64,000 nucleotides of DNA, taken from Monarcha castaneiventris obscurior (taxonomy: Eukaryota; Chordata; Aves; Passeriformes; Monarchidae). A model generated the notes under the pieces. It was not told the origin of the DNA. It made no database searches and saw only the letters and a program-made list of their open reading frames with translations. This document shows positions 37,340 through 49,745 of this stretch, piece by piece. Made by a program: the position numbers and the translations under genes. Location: positions 2,418,001 through 2,482,000 of the forward strand of contig JAMPIT010000174.1 in the NCBI GenBank assembly GCA_026261815.1, given 5' to 3'. Each line of letters begins with the position of its first letter. Position 1 is the first letter of the stretch.

Positions 37340-40300
37340 TCATCCCAAAACTGGTGTGGAAAGTCAGGGAGAAAAACACCATTTAACGTGAGACAGGTTC
37401 ATGTCTGCAGTGCCAAATTCTCCTAAATAAAAAAAAAAAAAAGAAGAAAGGGTTTGAGTCATTCTCAATGGAAAAAATGGTGCAAACTTTGTACCATGGT
37501 GTTGTGTTCAATTTTTAAGTGTTTCTACAAGCATTCAAACAGTGCTCTTGTGAATCTTTAGTTAGAAACTTGAACAGTTTTATATCCATAATTTAGCAAT
37601 TGAAATTTCCTTGTGTTTAATCATGATTTAAAATGACAGAGTTTATTGGGGACAAAAGGAAAACATGATAACACAGTGGCACCAGGAAAGAACTAGATGA
37701 CAGCATGCAGGATTACCATTTTCTATCCCAGTTTCCCTGTCCTCTCCCCACAGCCAAGGTAGCTAACTGCTATCTCCCCCTCATTCAGTGTCCAGGTTGA
37801 CAGAATTCCCTGTGGATAATTTTATGGGGTTCCATGGGTGATTTCAAACTCAGTGATACACCTGGCACAGTGGCTGCATCACAGCTGCTCTGCTCTGGCC
37901 TGCTGGTGTTCTTGTTCAGACCCTGAACTGCTGGGCACATGTCCCACACACCCTCCAAGGTTTCAGATGTTTTTCAGAATGGAATTAAAGGTCCTGAGTA
38001 AGCCCTCTGCCTACAAGAGAAACACTTTCCTAGTCAAATGTCATTTTTTTTCCTCATAAGCCATCTACAGCATACCCAGGGACTCCCCTACCCTGGGCAT
38101 GTTTGTCTGTACACTTTTAAACATGAATGCCAACATTATATTCACTTCAACAGTAATATTTCATAGCTTATTTTTAAACAGAAAATTTATAAACTGTTAC
38201 ATAACTGACATGCAACAGAGGCCTGGCCCATCCAGTAATCCTCTTTTTTTCAAAAGCAGATGCAGGCAGAGCATTCGTCAGCTTGGCAGGAGCCTCTGTA
38301 CCTCTCCAGGCATTCTGGGCTGCTTTTCTCCTACTTCAGTGTTGGGTATTAACAGTAAGCTCGTCCTCTTTCATGGCTCCAGACCACCGGCTTTACAGCA
38401 ATTTATGGCAGGTTTAGTGCCTCCAAGATAAATTATAGATAGTAGCATAAACAAGTGATTCCATGCATTCCTATGCGCTCTGTAAGCGACAGGAGTGAAG
38501 GCTGTCCAGAAGCAGAAAAAGTACATGGATGACAGTCCTGCTCCCACACAGGACCAAACCAGACTTTGTCACCTGTAAAGCAGCTGCTAACCTGAGAAAA
38601 AATCCAACTGTTCCAGAAACAATTAGTACTTCTGAACCTCCTTTGCATGGTGAGGGCCAAAAATAAGGACTAAAGTAGTAAACAGTCCTGCCCTGCTCCC
38701 CACCGCCCGCCCCCAGCCTGCAGCAGAGTGAACAGAGGGATTACAAGGGAGAAACGGAAAGTCCAGGTCTCCCTGGGCCACTGACTTAACGGTTGTCTAT
38801 GTGATTGTGGTTTCCAATACAGAATCAAAATAGTTTCTAGTAGCAACTAGTTGTAAACATTTGGGAACCTGACAGTAATGAACTCACTCTCCAAGTAACA
38901 AACAATAGAGTCATCAAGTACTACAATTTCAGTCCTGTAAATATAACACCAGTTAATATCGGTGAGCTGCTTCAATCCAAACACCTCACTCTGGGCTAAT
39001 ACCACTCTTTAGAAAACAAACACATGCAGATGGGATTTGTTGTCAGAATAGGATCAGGATTGTAAATGAGTGAGGTCATTCCCAATAATGCTGCTGTTGT
39101 AGGAGCAGATCCTTGATAGTTGCTGGGAACAGCATGTTGTTTTTTATCAGATAAACACATAATGTTAGTCTTTCTCTGTTTCAAGAAGAGAGGACACACA
39201 GCATTTAGTGAAAGAGTTATGCAGATTATTTTTCAAACCTGTAAGGGAAATGTCTCTCCTTTTACAATAAATTTGCATAATAAGCACAATTCTTTTGCCA
39301 AAGAGTCATAAATACAAATCTGCTGTGACACAGGACTTCTACCTCCATTCACCTCATTATAATCTTCTCAGAAAATTGAGCCTTGTCACACCTGGAAGCA
39401 ATGGAGCACAGCAAAGTGAAGTCACCTGCCAAGGAAACACATCTTTGAGGATCAGTGGCAAAAGCAGATGCCCACATGTCGAGAGTTCTGAGGCACACTG
39501 CCTCTATTTATCACATCACAGTGTGGAAATTCTTTGGCAACTTACAGTTAAAAGATGGTAGGAAGAAGCAAGAATACCCATGCCCATGGGGTTTTTTCGT
39601 TAGCTAATAGTGTACAACAAAAATTTTTCCTTTTTTCAAGATAAATATGAAAATAGAAAAACATCCTGTGGAAAAAACCATAACTAGGTTTGCAACCAAC
39701 TCAAAAAGATTTATGTTCTGTGAGCCCAGGAAAGCATACAAGTTTCAGATTTACCTCTCCATCCAGTTCAATTTACTGGGTTTTCCTTATTGCTTAAAAA
39801 TATTTCATAATAAAAAGATTTTTTTTTTTTTTTTGCAAACAGAAGGATTATGCTGAAACCAAAAAAAGTTTGTGTCCTTGATAAAAATGTCCTATATGAA
39901 TATGGAGTACAAAAGATGTCCCTGTCCCAAGAACATACGGTCGATCACGACTCTGTGCTCAGACCTGTAGCATTTATGATCAGTTACCTAGACAGATACT
40001 TTATGTTGTATCTATCTGTTTGTAGCTATCTGCTTTGAAAATTAGCCCAGTTTTTCCTGGATTCACTATTCCTGATTTAATGGATGAGTCAATGAAAGCC
40101 AGGTGATACAAGGGAGCAAATATTTTCATTGTGTGCCTCTCTCCCCACCTGCTGTTGAGGAAGCTGCAGTGCTTCTGCTTCTAATTTTACGTCCTGTACT
40201 GTACCCAGATGTACGTGAGATGTAACTGTGCCCAAATGTCCAAATTACATGGATGTGATTCTGACTCCAGCTGATTGTCAGACAGGAAACTTCAGCAGAA

Positions 40301-41023
40301 ACAAGATTGCATCAAGATTCTAAGGAAGAGTGTAAAATATGTTTAGATTCACTGAGGAGAGGAGCTTTAGCTGAGTTTTCCCATAAATGGGATCCTTCCA
40401 GATACTCAATTTCTTTCTCACAATTTTCGTGGAGACTCAGCTATGATAAAAAGCTGTATTGGCTGGTAGCATCATGCCATTCAAAGGTTCTAAACTGGGA
40501 TTGCTTGTTTGTGTGTCTGTCCAGGCTTTCTGGTGCAAAGGACTGTACAAAAGCTAGTTTTTCCTGGAGGGACAGTGATGAACTCTGCCCAGGCCTCTTG
40601 GAAACTCATATAACATACTTCAAATGGGTGCAGCACACTCTCCCATCCCATTCCATATCTGGCTGGATCTGCTACAGACTGTCTTCATTCTTCCTCACAT
40701 CCAAGTATGCCTCAGAGTGGATGCAGCTATCAGCTCTCTTTAAAGAATGATGGAAAACAAAGGATTCTGAACAATCCTGTTTCTTCCAAAATTGTACAAG
40801 GGCACACTATAAAGCTGGCTGTCCTTAATATTATGAATGCCAGTGGAGCTTACAGATTTTTCTGCTGCCTTCAAGGGGAGTAACTGTTGAGCTCAGATTG
40901 AGAGAGGGAGGCAAAGCCAGAGGGATGCAGAGACAAGACCTTGTTTAAGGAATTCCTGACAAAGAAATTGAAGGGAAACTGGGAACTTCTGTCAAAAGAT
41001 TCTTCTGTGAAATGGGACCTTAC
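37340..41023. other. Unique non-coding sequence, probable intron of the minus-strand model
   Basis: No gene recognised. The longest frame (plus strand, 40307-40750, 147 codons) has no motif, no start context and no splice support. A 14-T run occurs near 39820 and an A-rich run near 37429-37446. The C-rich patch at 38693-38720 is short and not a CpG island. Confidence 0.45.
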
Positions 41024-41156
41024 CTGCTTGTAACTAATAATGCCAACAGATTTACAGATCGTATATAAATTCTCTCCAGGATAGGCGCAGGGCCAGTTCC
41101 AGGCTTAGTATCTTGAGAAATTATTATTCTGCCACTTTGACAGCCATGAGCTCTGT
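41024..41156 (-). CDS. Candidate internal coding exon, unidentified protein
   Basis: This 133-nt minus-strand segment has the best splice signals noticed in the window. The acceptor is a long uninterrupted pyrimidine tract, CTGCCTTTCCTTTTCCTCCC, ending CCAG (AG at 41158-41157). The donor is AAGCAG|GTAAGG (GT at 41023-41022). One frame is open across it: two bases complete an incoming codon (phase 1), 43 codons follow, and two bases (AG) leave (phase 2). The peptide starts RAHGCQSGRIIISQDTKPG, continues with ILERIYIRSVNLLALL, and ends VTS. The same frame would hit TAA immediately inside the donor, so the open frame ends exactly at the splice site. The outgoing AG plus the first T of the 15380 exon makes AGT (Ser), joining the two candidates in frame. 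I do not recognise the protein, and no upstream partner was firmly found to the right. Confidence 0.45.
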
Positions 41157-41640
41157 CTGGGGGAGGAAAAGGAAAGGCAGAACAGAGAGCTGTCAGAACA
41201 TCATCGAATGTGGGGCTCACTGCCTCCAAAGAAGACAGGCATCCTTATTTCCCATTGCCAGCCCATAGCTACCAAAAACCTGCACCTTTTAAGACTGGTG
41301 TGAGTCAATGGGAATTTTGAGGTTTGGCTGCAAGCACAGCATGTAGCCAGCACTCGGATTGTTTTGCTGTCCTCTGGAAATGCATCACACTCTGAAATTC
41401 CATCCTCTGACCAAGCCTAGTCTCAGTCGTCATGCTGTGTACTCTGTCTCCGTATATAACTTTTTTTAGTAACACTTAAATTAAGCTGTTTGATTTTTTT
41501 AAGGTGAAATCAGACCTGTCTTGTTATAGACCATAGAAGTGAGAAGGGACCTAGATGAAAATCCAGACTAGATAGCAGAAAGATTATTCTGCACTGCTAT
41601 ACACAGTATGGTGAACACAGGGCATGCAAAAATAAACTGA
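41157..41640. other. Unique sequence upstream of the exon candidate
   Basis: It contains the pyrimidine tract of the minus-strand acceptor (41157-41185 on the plus strand, purine-rich) and otherwise unique sequence. A weak CR1-like patch, CCATAGAAGTGAGAAGGGAC at 41531-41550, may be an eroded start of another copy but is too short to call. Confidence 0.4.
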
Positions 41641-41735
41641 TCTTAGAAAGGTTTGGGTTGGAAGGGACCTTATAGATCATCGAGTTCTAATCCTCTTGCT
41701 GTGGACAGGGGGGTCTTACACTAGACCAGGTAAAA
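41641..41735 (-). mobile_element. CR1 LINE 3'-end fragment, reverse orientation
   Basis: AAAGGTTTGGGTTGGAAGGG, ACCTTATAGATCATCGAGTT, a decayed CCAACCCCC, GCTGTGGACAGG and CTAGACCAGG occur in the order of the reverse complement of a CR1 3' end. Only about 95 bp remain. Confidence 0.93.
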
Positions 41736-42993
41736 ATATCAAAAAATTATATTATTGTATATTTTGAAGAACACTTTGAAGTCCTTGGCTGTAAAAGTTG
41801 TCAAATTGAACATAAAAGATATTCATTCTCTGGTGTCAGGATTATTCAAACACTGGCTGGAAAAATTTGCTACTACGTAAAATTAATTTAGTTCAGAATA
41901 TACAGTACAGAGGTTTTGGAGTCACCACAATAAAAAACAAACATCCATTAATAACACTTGCAAAATGAGGATCTGTGGTGCAGAAAGACTGAAAAAGATA
42001 GTTCCTTTTACATGGGGAATTAAGCACAACATCATTAAATCATAAATTCACCAATAAAAGACAATTTGGGCAGAATTATTGAGGAGGAATGAGGAGAGAG
42101 GGGCATGCATGCTCAAAGCTGCTGAGAGTAGGAGTTCCCTTCCATTTTATCCTGCTGCACACTACCCCATGCAGCAGAGTTCATCTGCTACACAGATGAC
42201 ATGTCCTGCATAGATTCCCCTGTTCCAGTGGCCAAGGACAGTAGATGCACCCAGCCAGTAGAGTTCAGAGGTGGCTTTGTCCACCTGTCCCAGCCACAGC
42301 TAGAATATACAGCTTTTAGATTTTTTTTTCCTGATGCAATGAAAGAAGATGAAACTGGATGTTAGTTTTACTTTAAATATGACATGCATAAGGTTAATGA
42401 CACATAATTCATTAAATATAAATTCTGCAGTGATCTGTAAAGATATTACCTCAAGATACACCCTATATATCACATGTAACTCCTGAGTCATCCACATCTG
42501 GAATCCAACCATTTACTCATACAGTGCTGGGAAAATTCAGACCTAGAGGATAGGTGTGTGGGGAAAGAAGAATTAAATGCTGGAAGTTTGCTGCTAAATG
42601 TCATTAGTGTTAGCAGTATCATACTAAAGTATCTTATACTTTTGCCTGAATTTTTCTATCATCTCGTTTTCTGTTGTATTTTGCAGTGACAAATTTCTTT
42701 TATTTGTGAGGTTTCAATGCCTTCACACGTGCATGTTTTCTGTGTGTCTGTGTGTACATTTTATTGTTAATGTGAGATGAGCTTGTAGGAAAACAGGAGT
42801 TGTCACACAGCTCTGAGCCCCGTGATGAGTTCAAACCCCACAGAAAATTACTACCTTGCAAGATGAGGCACATTTACACAACAGCAGCACCGTTGTCTTA
42901 TCACTCATTATTTTAACTTACTAAAAAAGGGTCACATGCTTGCTATCTAGCCCATCCTTTGGGTAAAGACTCTGCACTGTGGTAAACAAAAGT
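41736..42993. other. Unique non-coding sequence
   Basis: No gene recognised. A minus-strand segment around 42450-42560 has a fine pyrimidine tract (CTTTCCCCACACACC then CTCTAG) and a GAG|GTAATA donor. All three frames between them contain stops, so it is a non-coding pseudo-exon at most. Confidence 0.5.
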
Positions 42994-43035
42994 TATATAT
43001 ACATATGTATGTGTGTGTGTGTATATATATATACA
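42994..43035. repeat. Compound TA/TG dinucleotide microsatellite
   Basis: TATATACATATGTA leads into (TG)n and then (TA)n ending ATATATATAC. The whole 42-bp stretch is alternating purine-pyrimidine, so it is prone to slippage and to non-B DNA. Confidence 0.93.
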
Positions 43036-43849
43036 TTTTTATTACTATTTTCATATGCACTACACATTCAGAAGAAACTTAGGCCATAATGGTTTTATAG
43101 CAAATCTGCTACTGGATTATCTCCTGATTCAGTGCATTTGAAATAATATAAACAACACAGTATTGTAAGAACACCTGACAAGAGTATCAATTTCCAATTA
43201 TGGAAAGATTTGGAGGGCAAACCATTTAAAATGGACACAGTGAAGCATTCAAAAATATTGAATTATATTACAGGGTGTGGAGAAAGGAGTATGATCACCA
43301 ATTTTTTTCCAGGTATTTTGCTAGAGTGATTTTCTTGCAATACAGTCAAGGGTTAATATGGCTTTATCACAAATCTTGTTTCAAAATTGGGAAATTTTGT
43401 GGGTTTTTTGCCTAAAGACACATTTAGAAGTCCTGCTAACTGTTTAGCTAACAGCTTGGAGTGAGAGTCAGTTTTGTCAGAAATGTATGTTTGCAATACC
43501 AAAACATTGAAAAAAAAATACTAATGATATTTGATGACTATGGGTAACCCACCAACCTTCCCACTTACAGAGTTTCCTGTCATTTACTTCAATGGCCCAT
43601 TTTTTCTGTCAGAAATAGACCATGAGCTTCACTGTTACATTTAAATTTCTCTCAATTTCTCTGCAAAAGAAAAGCAATTCTATGAGAAGCTAAGAAAGTT
43701 ATAATTCTGATGAAAAGATATCCCTCCCTTACCTTTCTTTTAACTTTTTTATGTTTGACAGCCAAGTTGTGAAAGATCAATGATAGAGCTTTGGGCTCAA
43801 TTATGCCATCAGATAAGCAGTATATCTCTAAGATTCTCTAGCTAATTTA

Positions 43850-43884
43850 TACACAAGAGATGCTTAAATTGGTTCTCTTGTGTA
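43850..43884. repeat. Perfect 11-bp inverted repeat with 13-nt spacer
   Basis: TACACAAGAGA (43850-43860) and TCTCTTGTGTA (43874-43884) are exact reverse complements with a 13-nt spacer, TGCTTAAATTGGT. Confidence 0.95.
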
Positions 43885-45008
43885 ACTTAACATGCACTGA
43901 AAGTTCTGCCATTGGGAAGAACGTCAATCAAATCAAGAAGATCCACACAGAACGCAAGAACAGATGGTAAGTGATGAGTGCTGATTTTGGAAAACAGAGA
44001 AAACAATATAAAGTAGAGTTTTTCCCTACTAAGCAAACTACTTTTTTTCTGACTATCACTGTTTGATACGTAAGCAGTTTTTTCTGTTAGATATATCCTT
44101 TAAAATTGATGGGTTAAACATATTGCTTAATCAACCACTCAGAAGTAACTGGATTACAGATTAAAAATGACCATGACAATTGTGCATGTGGGTGAGTATG
44201 TGATACTGAAATCTGCAAGAACAGAGGTAGCTTTTTCATGTCATTCTCAGGGCATTGCTGACAGTAATCCTCAAAATTGGGAGTGCCAAGTATTATTCAA
44301 GCAAAAAAAAGAATAAATTAATTCAAAGTGAGAAGTGCATTCTGTAAACAGTTTCTACTTGTCTAAAACTTCACATGACTTTCAACTTCAGGGTTATAGC
44401 TTTGTGAATTTTCTTCAGATGCTGTATAAATGATGAAAAATCTCAAAACTTGGTATAGATCATGATGTATGTGTGTGGATATTGCATGATAATACTCTGT
44501 TATGAATGAGATCAGAAAGAATTTCTCTTTATTGTCCAACAAAACTTTTTTGATTCTCTTCCTCCTTCTTCTCCAAATAATGTAGAAGAAAGAGAGTCCT
44601 AGGGTCAATTAAAAAAGCTGAAGCCACATGATCTGATCTCCATTCTTAATTGCTATGCAAATTTTTTCTTGGTTATTTGTATATGTTGATTGCTATGGCC
44701 CTAATTTCCTTTAAGCCAATATCTGCCATACTGGATTTTGCTCTAAATCCCTCCTTGAAAGTGGCACATTTTGTGAGGAAGGTGTTGCAGAAGTATAAAG
44801 ACAGCCCAAGGACCCCAGACTGAAGCTTCAGGAGTCAGCTCCTATGGGATAATAGATAAATAATACACTTGTTGTCAGAAAGACTGCTTAAATCTCAGAA
44901 AAGAGTGATATGAATGTTTCATATTTACCCATAACATGTAGGAAAAGAAAAAGCTGTTATGAATAGCCATAATGTCATGGATGCTTCAAACTTCACACTG
45001 CCAGTGGA

Positions 45009-45036
45009 AAAAAAAAAAAAAAAACCCAAAAAACAA
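45009..45036. repeat. A-run followed by CCCAAAAAAC
   Basis: Eighteen-odd A residues followed by CCCAAAAAACAAC. It is the complement-strand version of the T-run plus GGGTTT tracts found elsewhere in the window. No transposon body was recognised next to it. Confidence 0.8.
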
Positions 45037-48000
45037 CTCTACTACTTTTGAATAGAATAGATAATAAAAGAACCATCTCAGTAGAATAGTAAGTTTGTCT
45101 TTGAAAAATAATAGGATGAGAACAAACACTTAAGGAGGTTTGGAACATTGTGTTTGTACTTCCACCAAATATTTAGCAAAGTGTCTGAGAAGCACTACAA
45201 ACTGGTTTAAACAAATTCAGACAAATTTCAACAGAGTCAGAAATCAATAATATTCTTCCAATATTTGAAAAGAATAAGGGGGATTTATTAGCTGTAGATT
45301 GATTCTATGTGGAATTTTTTAATGGTTAATTGGAGATTCAGCAAAGAATTTAAGGTTATAAATACAAGCAAGGACAGTTAGTATATTTATTTCCATGTCT
45401 GCCTGACCCAAAAACCTTGTTATATTTTCTGGAAACCTTTTAAATTTACCTAGAAAATGTAGCTGAGTTCTTATTGTAATCCTGGATTTTTCTGAGTTAA
45501 TTGGCTTATTACCTGGACATTTGATTTAAAAAACAGTAGCTGTACATGACACTAGCAAGGTGTATGTTTCAGAGACTAAAAACACTGGTTAACTGAGAAA
45601 TCTTAGAACACAGTTAATGTGAAGTCATTGATGAGTAGGACTTTTTCTAGCAAAATCCTCCAGATATTATTTTTTGGTCCTGCACACTTTTACCAGTGAC
45701 ATAAACAGGGATCAATTGCCTTTTCTGGCCTACCTAGAAGACATAATATTTGAAATAATATTTGACATAATATAACTGGGGAGACAAATCACTGTGAAAG
45801 AATCATCTCAATCATTTGCCTAAAAAGTCACAAACAAGTAAAATGTTTTTGAATTTGACCTGTAAGCAGGTCATTATGGGAAGTGGTTGTCTCACCATGT
45901 CTTGAAGTGGTCACTTTAAATATTTTTATGGATTTCATTTGGTTTCTTCGGAAAATCCTTAAAGATTGTGAATTAAAACATTTATGCAGCATGGTCACGA
46001 CAATTTGGCTTGGAAATATCTAATTATGGGAAACTGTGAGTCCATCCTTTTTGGGAGAAAGCAAAACCTGCACTGCCTTTCAGGTTCTCATCATTCCTGA
46101 AGCTCTGCAGTATGAAAATGACTGTAAAACATCTATCCTAAAACACCCTGGAGAATTTGTGTTTCCTCAGATAGTTAGAGGTACTGTGGTTTTGCCACTT
46201 GATGGATGAGCAGCAACTGGCCTTGCAGACCACAGAGGAAAAGCTGAGGAAGGACGAGCCACAAAAGCTGTGATTCGAGTAGCATAAGTTCACTCTCAGG
46301 TGTCTGGTTTTGCAGCCTCATGGCACCCTCCAGAAGAAAACAAATCACCATATTTCAGGTTAGGAGCTGATTCCCATAGTTAGGTCTGCAAGGCTATAAC
46401 AGAAAGGGTACATGGGAGCAGCAGAAGCACTGTGAGCAATGTGAGAGGCCAGCAGACACCCCTGACACGGTGTGGGATGCAGCCTCTGCTACTGCTGGGA
46501 GCTTGTCCCACCAGCTCCAGGGCTGCACACCTGGAGCCTGAGGGACAGGAATCACTCCCCCCCAGCTGAGGGCACAGTGGGCATCAGACAAACAACTGCC
46601 ATGGCTCTTTCTGGCCTCCAGTTATGTACAACCATTCCACTGCCTGCCATGGCCAGTCCGGATTTCAAGCTTTCTTTTGCTCTTTCCTGCTTTCCTCCCT
46701 AAAGACAATAGCTGGTGGATTGTGTAAAGCACATCCAGACAAGAATTAGACAAAAATAACATTGGATCCATCCTGTTCTCAGAAACCCAGGTACCTGGTT
46801 GAAAAAAAAAGGAAAAATATAAAAGCAACTGGAAAAATATTTTCCTCCTGAATTCTCTTTCAGCTAATTTGTTTGCGTGTAGTGATAGCAGATAAAAATT
46901 CAGGCTGAAGTGTAGCTTTGATGTTGTCAGCATCTCTCAAGTTATTTTTTTTTTCCCTAGCAGTATCAGAGACTTTGATTAGGAATGTACACAACAAAGG
47001 TATAATCTTTCCGATTCAGATTAAAGAAAAACAAAAACACAATTCTTGTCATGTGAAGCTGTAATATTGTCCAGGCTTTTGCTTTTGTATCATCCAGAGT
47101 TGGTCACCAGGGATACAAATTATAAAGCTCTAAATCCTACAGCCAATCACTGTGCCTTTTAAGGGGGTGTTGGTTTCACGTGCTGAAGTGTGTGCACCAG
47201 TTTATAGCAGCTAAGAAAAGCTCCTTTCTGCTTGCCATAAACTGAGCTGACTCAAGTCACTACAGTAAGGTGGTTGTTTAAAGTGGGTTTCTCTAAATGC
47301 GGCATCTTGCTCAACATCTGGTTCTAGTTAACTTCTCTTCTGAGGTTTATGTGTAAATTGTTGTGTTGAATCCATATTAAATTTCAAAACAAGACTGAGT
47401 ATAAAGCTAGAAGTTCACCTTATTTGTACAAAGAAAATTACTACAAAACAAATGTTATTGGCCAGATCACGCTTGGAGAATTAGGTGCTCTCACGTGGCA
47501 ATTTTTGTCCTAAATCTGCTGCTTGTGATTTTTGCTAGAAATGCTCATTTAAGTATCCTTTTAAACAATGCCTAAGGGTGCATTGAGGTCAGCTTTCTCT
47601 GAGATCTGTTATGCACCATGTTACACAAAGTAAGTTTTCATGGACTATGACTGCATGCAACTTTTTTCTGATAGAATCAGAAACCAGCATTTTTATGGAA
47701 TAAATTTAAAGCGTAGTGATGTATTTCAATTTTTTATGTAATTAACCATAGTAATTTTTACTGGAAAATCACATTATGTATCATTGTTTAACTGCTGATT
47801 TAGTCTTGTTAAAAGCTAAACATAATGCATATATTCACCCCTTCTTCAGCTGATTTTAGGCTGTTAAGCAACCAGATTATAGCCTTTTAATGTACAATCT
47901 CATCCCACTTCTGTATTGGCTGTTGTGCAGTTTTTAGTGATCTCAGCATTACAGCACTTCTTCTCATCCAGACAGCTCATCCCTCCTGCCATTCAAGTGG

Positions 48001-48524
48001 ACAGACCTTAACCTAATGAAGCATCAGATACCCAGCTGCAATTAAATCTCCAGAAGATATTACAATATAGTTTTCCTAAAAGAATACAAAACCATGTTCT
48101 CACAAATTTCATATCCATATAATTGACTTACAGAACCCACAACCTAGGTTTTATTTAAATTTGCAATGTTCTTTTAATTTCCTAGTCTGCCCATTTTGGG
48201 GCATTTGTTCATGCTTGTTTCACACCACCATCAGCAATGAAACAACATACTTAGTGCAGCAACAGCAGCAGCAGAACAGGACAAGTAAGTTTGCATTATA
48301 TTGCATCTTATTCTATGAAGATGTCCAGTAGCTACAGTGAAGAATTTCTTCCTGCTTCTGTGGTTCCTCCTTCCTTCTGAATACAGGGAGTTCAGTGTAT
48401 CTTTGGATTTTGTCTCAGCTTGCCACTGATTTTTCCAGTAGCTGGTCTTTCACCTAGTTTTTCTGTATTTCAATTCTGACCCTCACCAATTGCTTATTAA
48501 TCCTTAATTTCACCCATCAGTGAA

Positions 48525-48768
48525 AAAATATCTGAAGGGTACAAGGAAGAATGATACAGGCTCTAGTCAGTGGTGCCCAGCAATGGGAACAGAGGCAATG
48601 GGCACGAACTGAAACAGAGGAGATGCCATTTGAACACAGGAACACTTGTGTACTGTGCAGGTGACCAAGCACTGGCACAGATTGCCCAGGGAGGTTGAAG
48701 TCTCTCAACTTACAGATAGTGAAAAACCATCTAGGCACAGCTCTGGGCACGTGGTCAGGTTTCTTCCC
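48525..48768 (+). mobile_element. CR1 LINE fragment, degraded 3' region
   Basis: Forward CR1 landmarks appear in order: a degraded GGCAATGGGCACGAACTGAA (CR1 commonly has GGGCACAAACTGAAACA), GCCATTTGAACACAGGAAC, GGTGACCAAGCACTGGCACA, GATTGCCCAGGGAGGTTG, and AAAAACCATCTAGGCACAG. The usual octamer tail is missing. Roughly 245 bp are detectable, with no coding capacity. Confidence 0.9.
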
Positions 48769-49302
48769 CAAAGGGAATTAATGAGGATTTTCATCACTAG
48801 AAATTAAGACAAATATCAGTCAGTGGATTCCTTAAGGGATGTGGAAGCAGAGGTGGTTAAAAATATGAATAACAATGAAATTGTAGGTGAGCATAAGGGG
48901 ATGCTGAGGTAAGTGAGATCATTTCACTCCTTTCACTGTGGCCTATGTCATTCATAACACTTTGCTGAGGGACATCCCACCACAACCAGCAATACACCAA
49001 CAAACCTCAAGTGTGTGGAAAAAAACTGATCAGACTGGCACAGTGGCCACATCTCAGAAACATCTAATTAAAAAGAGGTCAAGCGTTATGTTATAGGACT
49101 GTGAGCTCCTGAAGACTAAGTGAGGAGGCTTTTCCTCCTCTACACCCGTAATTTTACCTCAAAAAAGTGAAGTGTCTTTATAACATTATTGAAATAAATA
49201 CAGCTTTCCTACCTGCAAATTTCAGTTTTCCTAAGACAGCTTGTCTTACCCCAGCCCTCATCAGGGAGACTGGATTTCCTCTGCCATTTCTTTTGGTGGA
49301 TG
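48769..49302. other. Unique sequence between CR1 and LTR
   Basis: No gene or repeat recognised. GAG|GTAAGT at 48906-48914 is a good donor sequence on the plus strand, but no acceptor with a pyrimidine tract precedes it. Confidence 0.45.
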
Positions 49303-49307
49303 TTGAT
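49303..49307. repeat. Target-site duplication, left copy (TTGAT)
   Basis: TTGAT directly precedes the TGT that opens the LTR and is repeated exactly after the closing ACA at 49796-49800. The bases beyond do not match, so the duplication is 5 bp. Confidence 0.93.
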
Positions 49308-49445
49308 TGTCCTAGGTTCCAACATAGATGTATTCTATTACCACCAGCTGTGGGCCATTAGCTGTTATCTCCTGCTATGACCCACCCCCGATAACAGACA
49401 ATAGGCCAGCAAGAAACCACTGCATGACTCATGGACTTATCTCAT

Positions 49446-49505
49446 CCTATTGGGAGATGCTCCGCCCAGGAGGGAGGAGCCAAGCATTCCCACCTGGATA
49501 TAACC
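49446..49505 (+). promoter_or_regulatory. LTR core promoter (CCAAT, GC and TATA elements)
   Basis: Within the solo LTR, ATTGG (inverted CCAAT), CCGCCC and ATATAA lie in order over 60 bp, at spacings typical of a class II RNA polymerase promoter. Transcription would run rightward. Whether it is active cannot be read from the sequence. Confidence 0.6.
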
Positions 49506-49739
49506 TGGCCTTGGAACTGCCTAAGTTAGCCCTGTCTGCTGGGTTCCCAGAGGACAAGAGCTACCACTGGACCTTCAGCTGGAGACCAGACCTTCCATAG
49601 GATCACCACTTCAACTAAACTACTTCATCTGGACTGCTACCACCACCCTAACAGGGTGTCAAGTTGTATCTGACTTTGTCTGTGTTTTTCTTTCCTCTTT
49701 CCCTTGTATTATTTCACTTTTTTAAAATTTTTTTTTCCT

Positions 49740-49745
49740 ATTAAA
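49740..49745 (+). promoter_or_regulatory. LTR polyadenylation signal ATTAAA
   Basis: ATTAAA lies 50 bp before the right end of the LTR, the expected R-U5 position, followed by a GT-rich stretch (CTCTGGTTTGTTTTC). Confidence 0.7.

Larger units (their letters stand above)
43036..48524. other. Unique AT-rich non-coding sequence
   Basis: No gene firmly recognised. A minus-strand frame at about 43737-43840, ending at AAG|GTAAGG, gives LSDGIIEPKALSLIF and is open, but it lacks a convincing acceptor. The segment 46.2-46.7 kb is GC-richer and unexplained. An 18-A run followed by CCCAAAAAACAAC lies at 45009-45036. The plus strand at 48235-48284 holds a 50-nt splice-flanked polyglutamine mini-frame, discussed under findings. 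Confidence 0.45.

Noticed and set aside
40307..40750. 147-codon plus-strand frame
   Set aside because: No motif or signal; starts at a non-ATG codon and looks like chance.
42450..42560. Minus-strand segment with a good acceptor and donor
   Set aside because: Stops occur in all three frames between the splice-like motifs.
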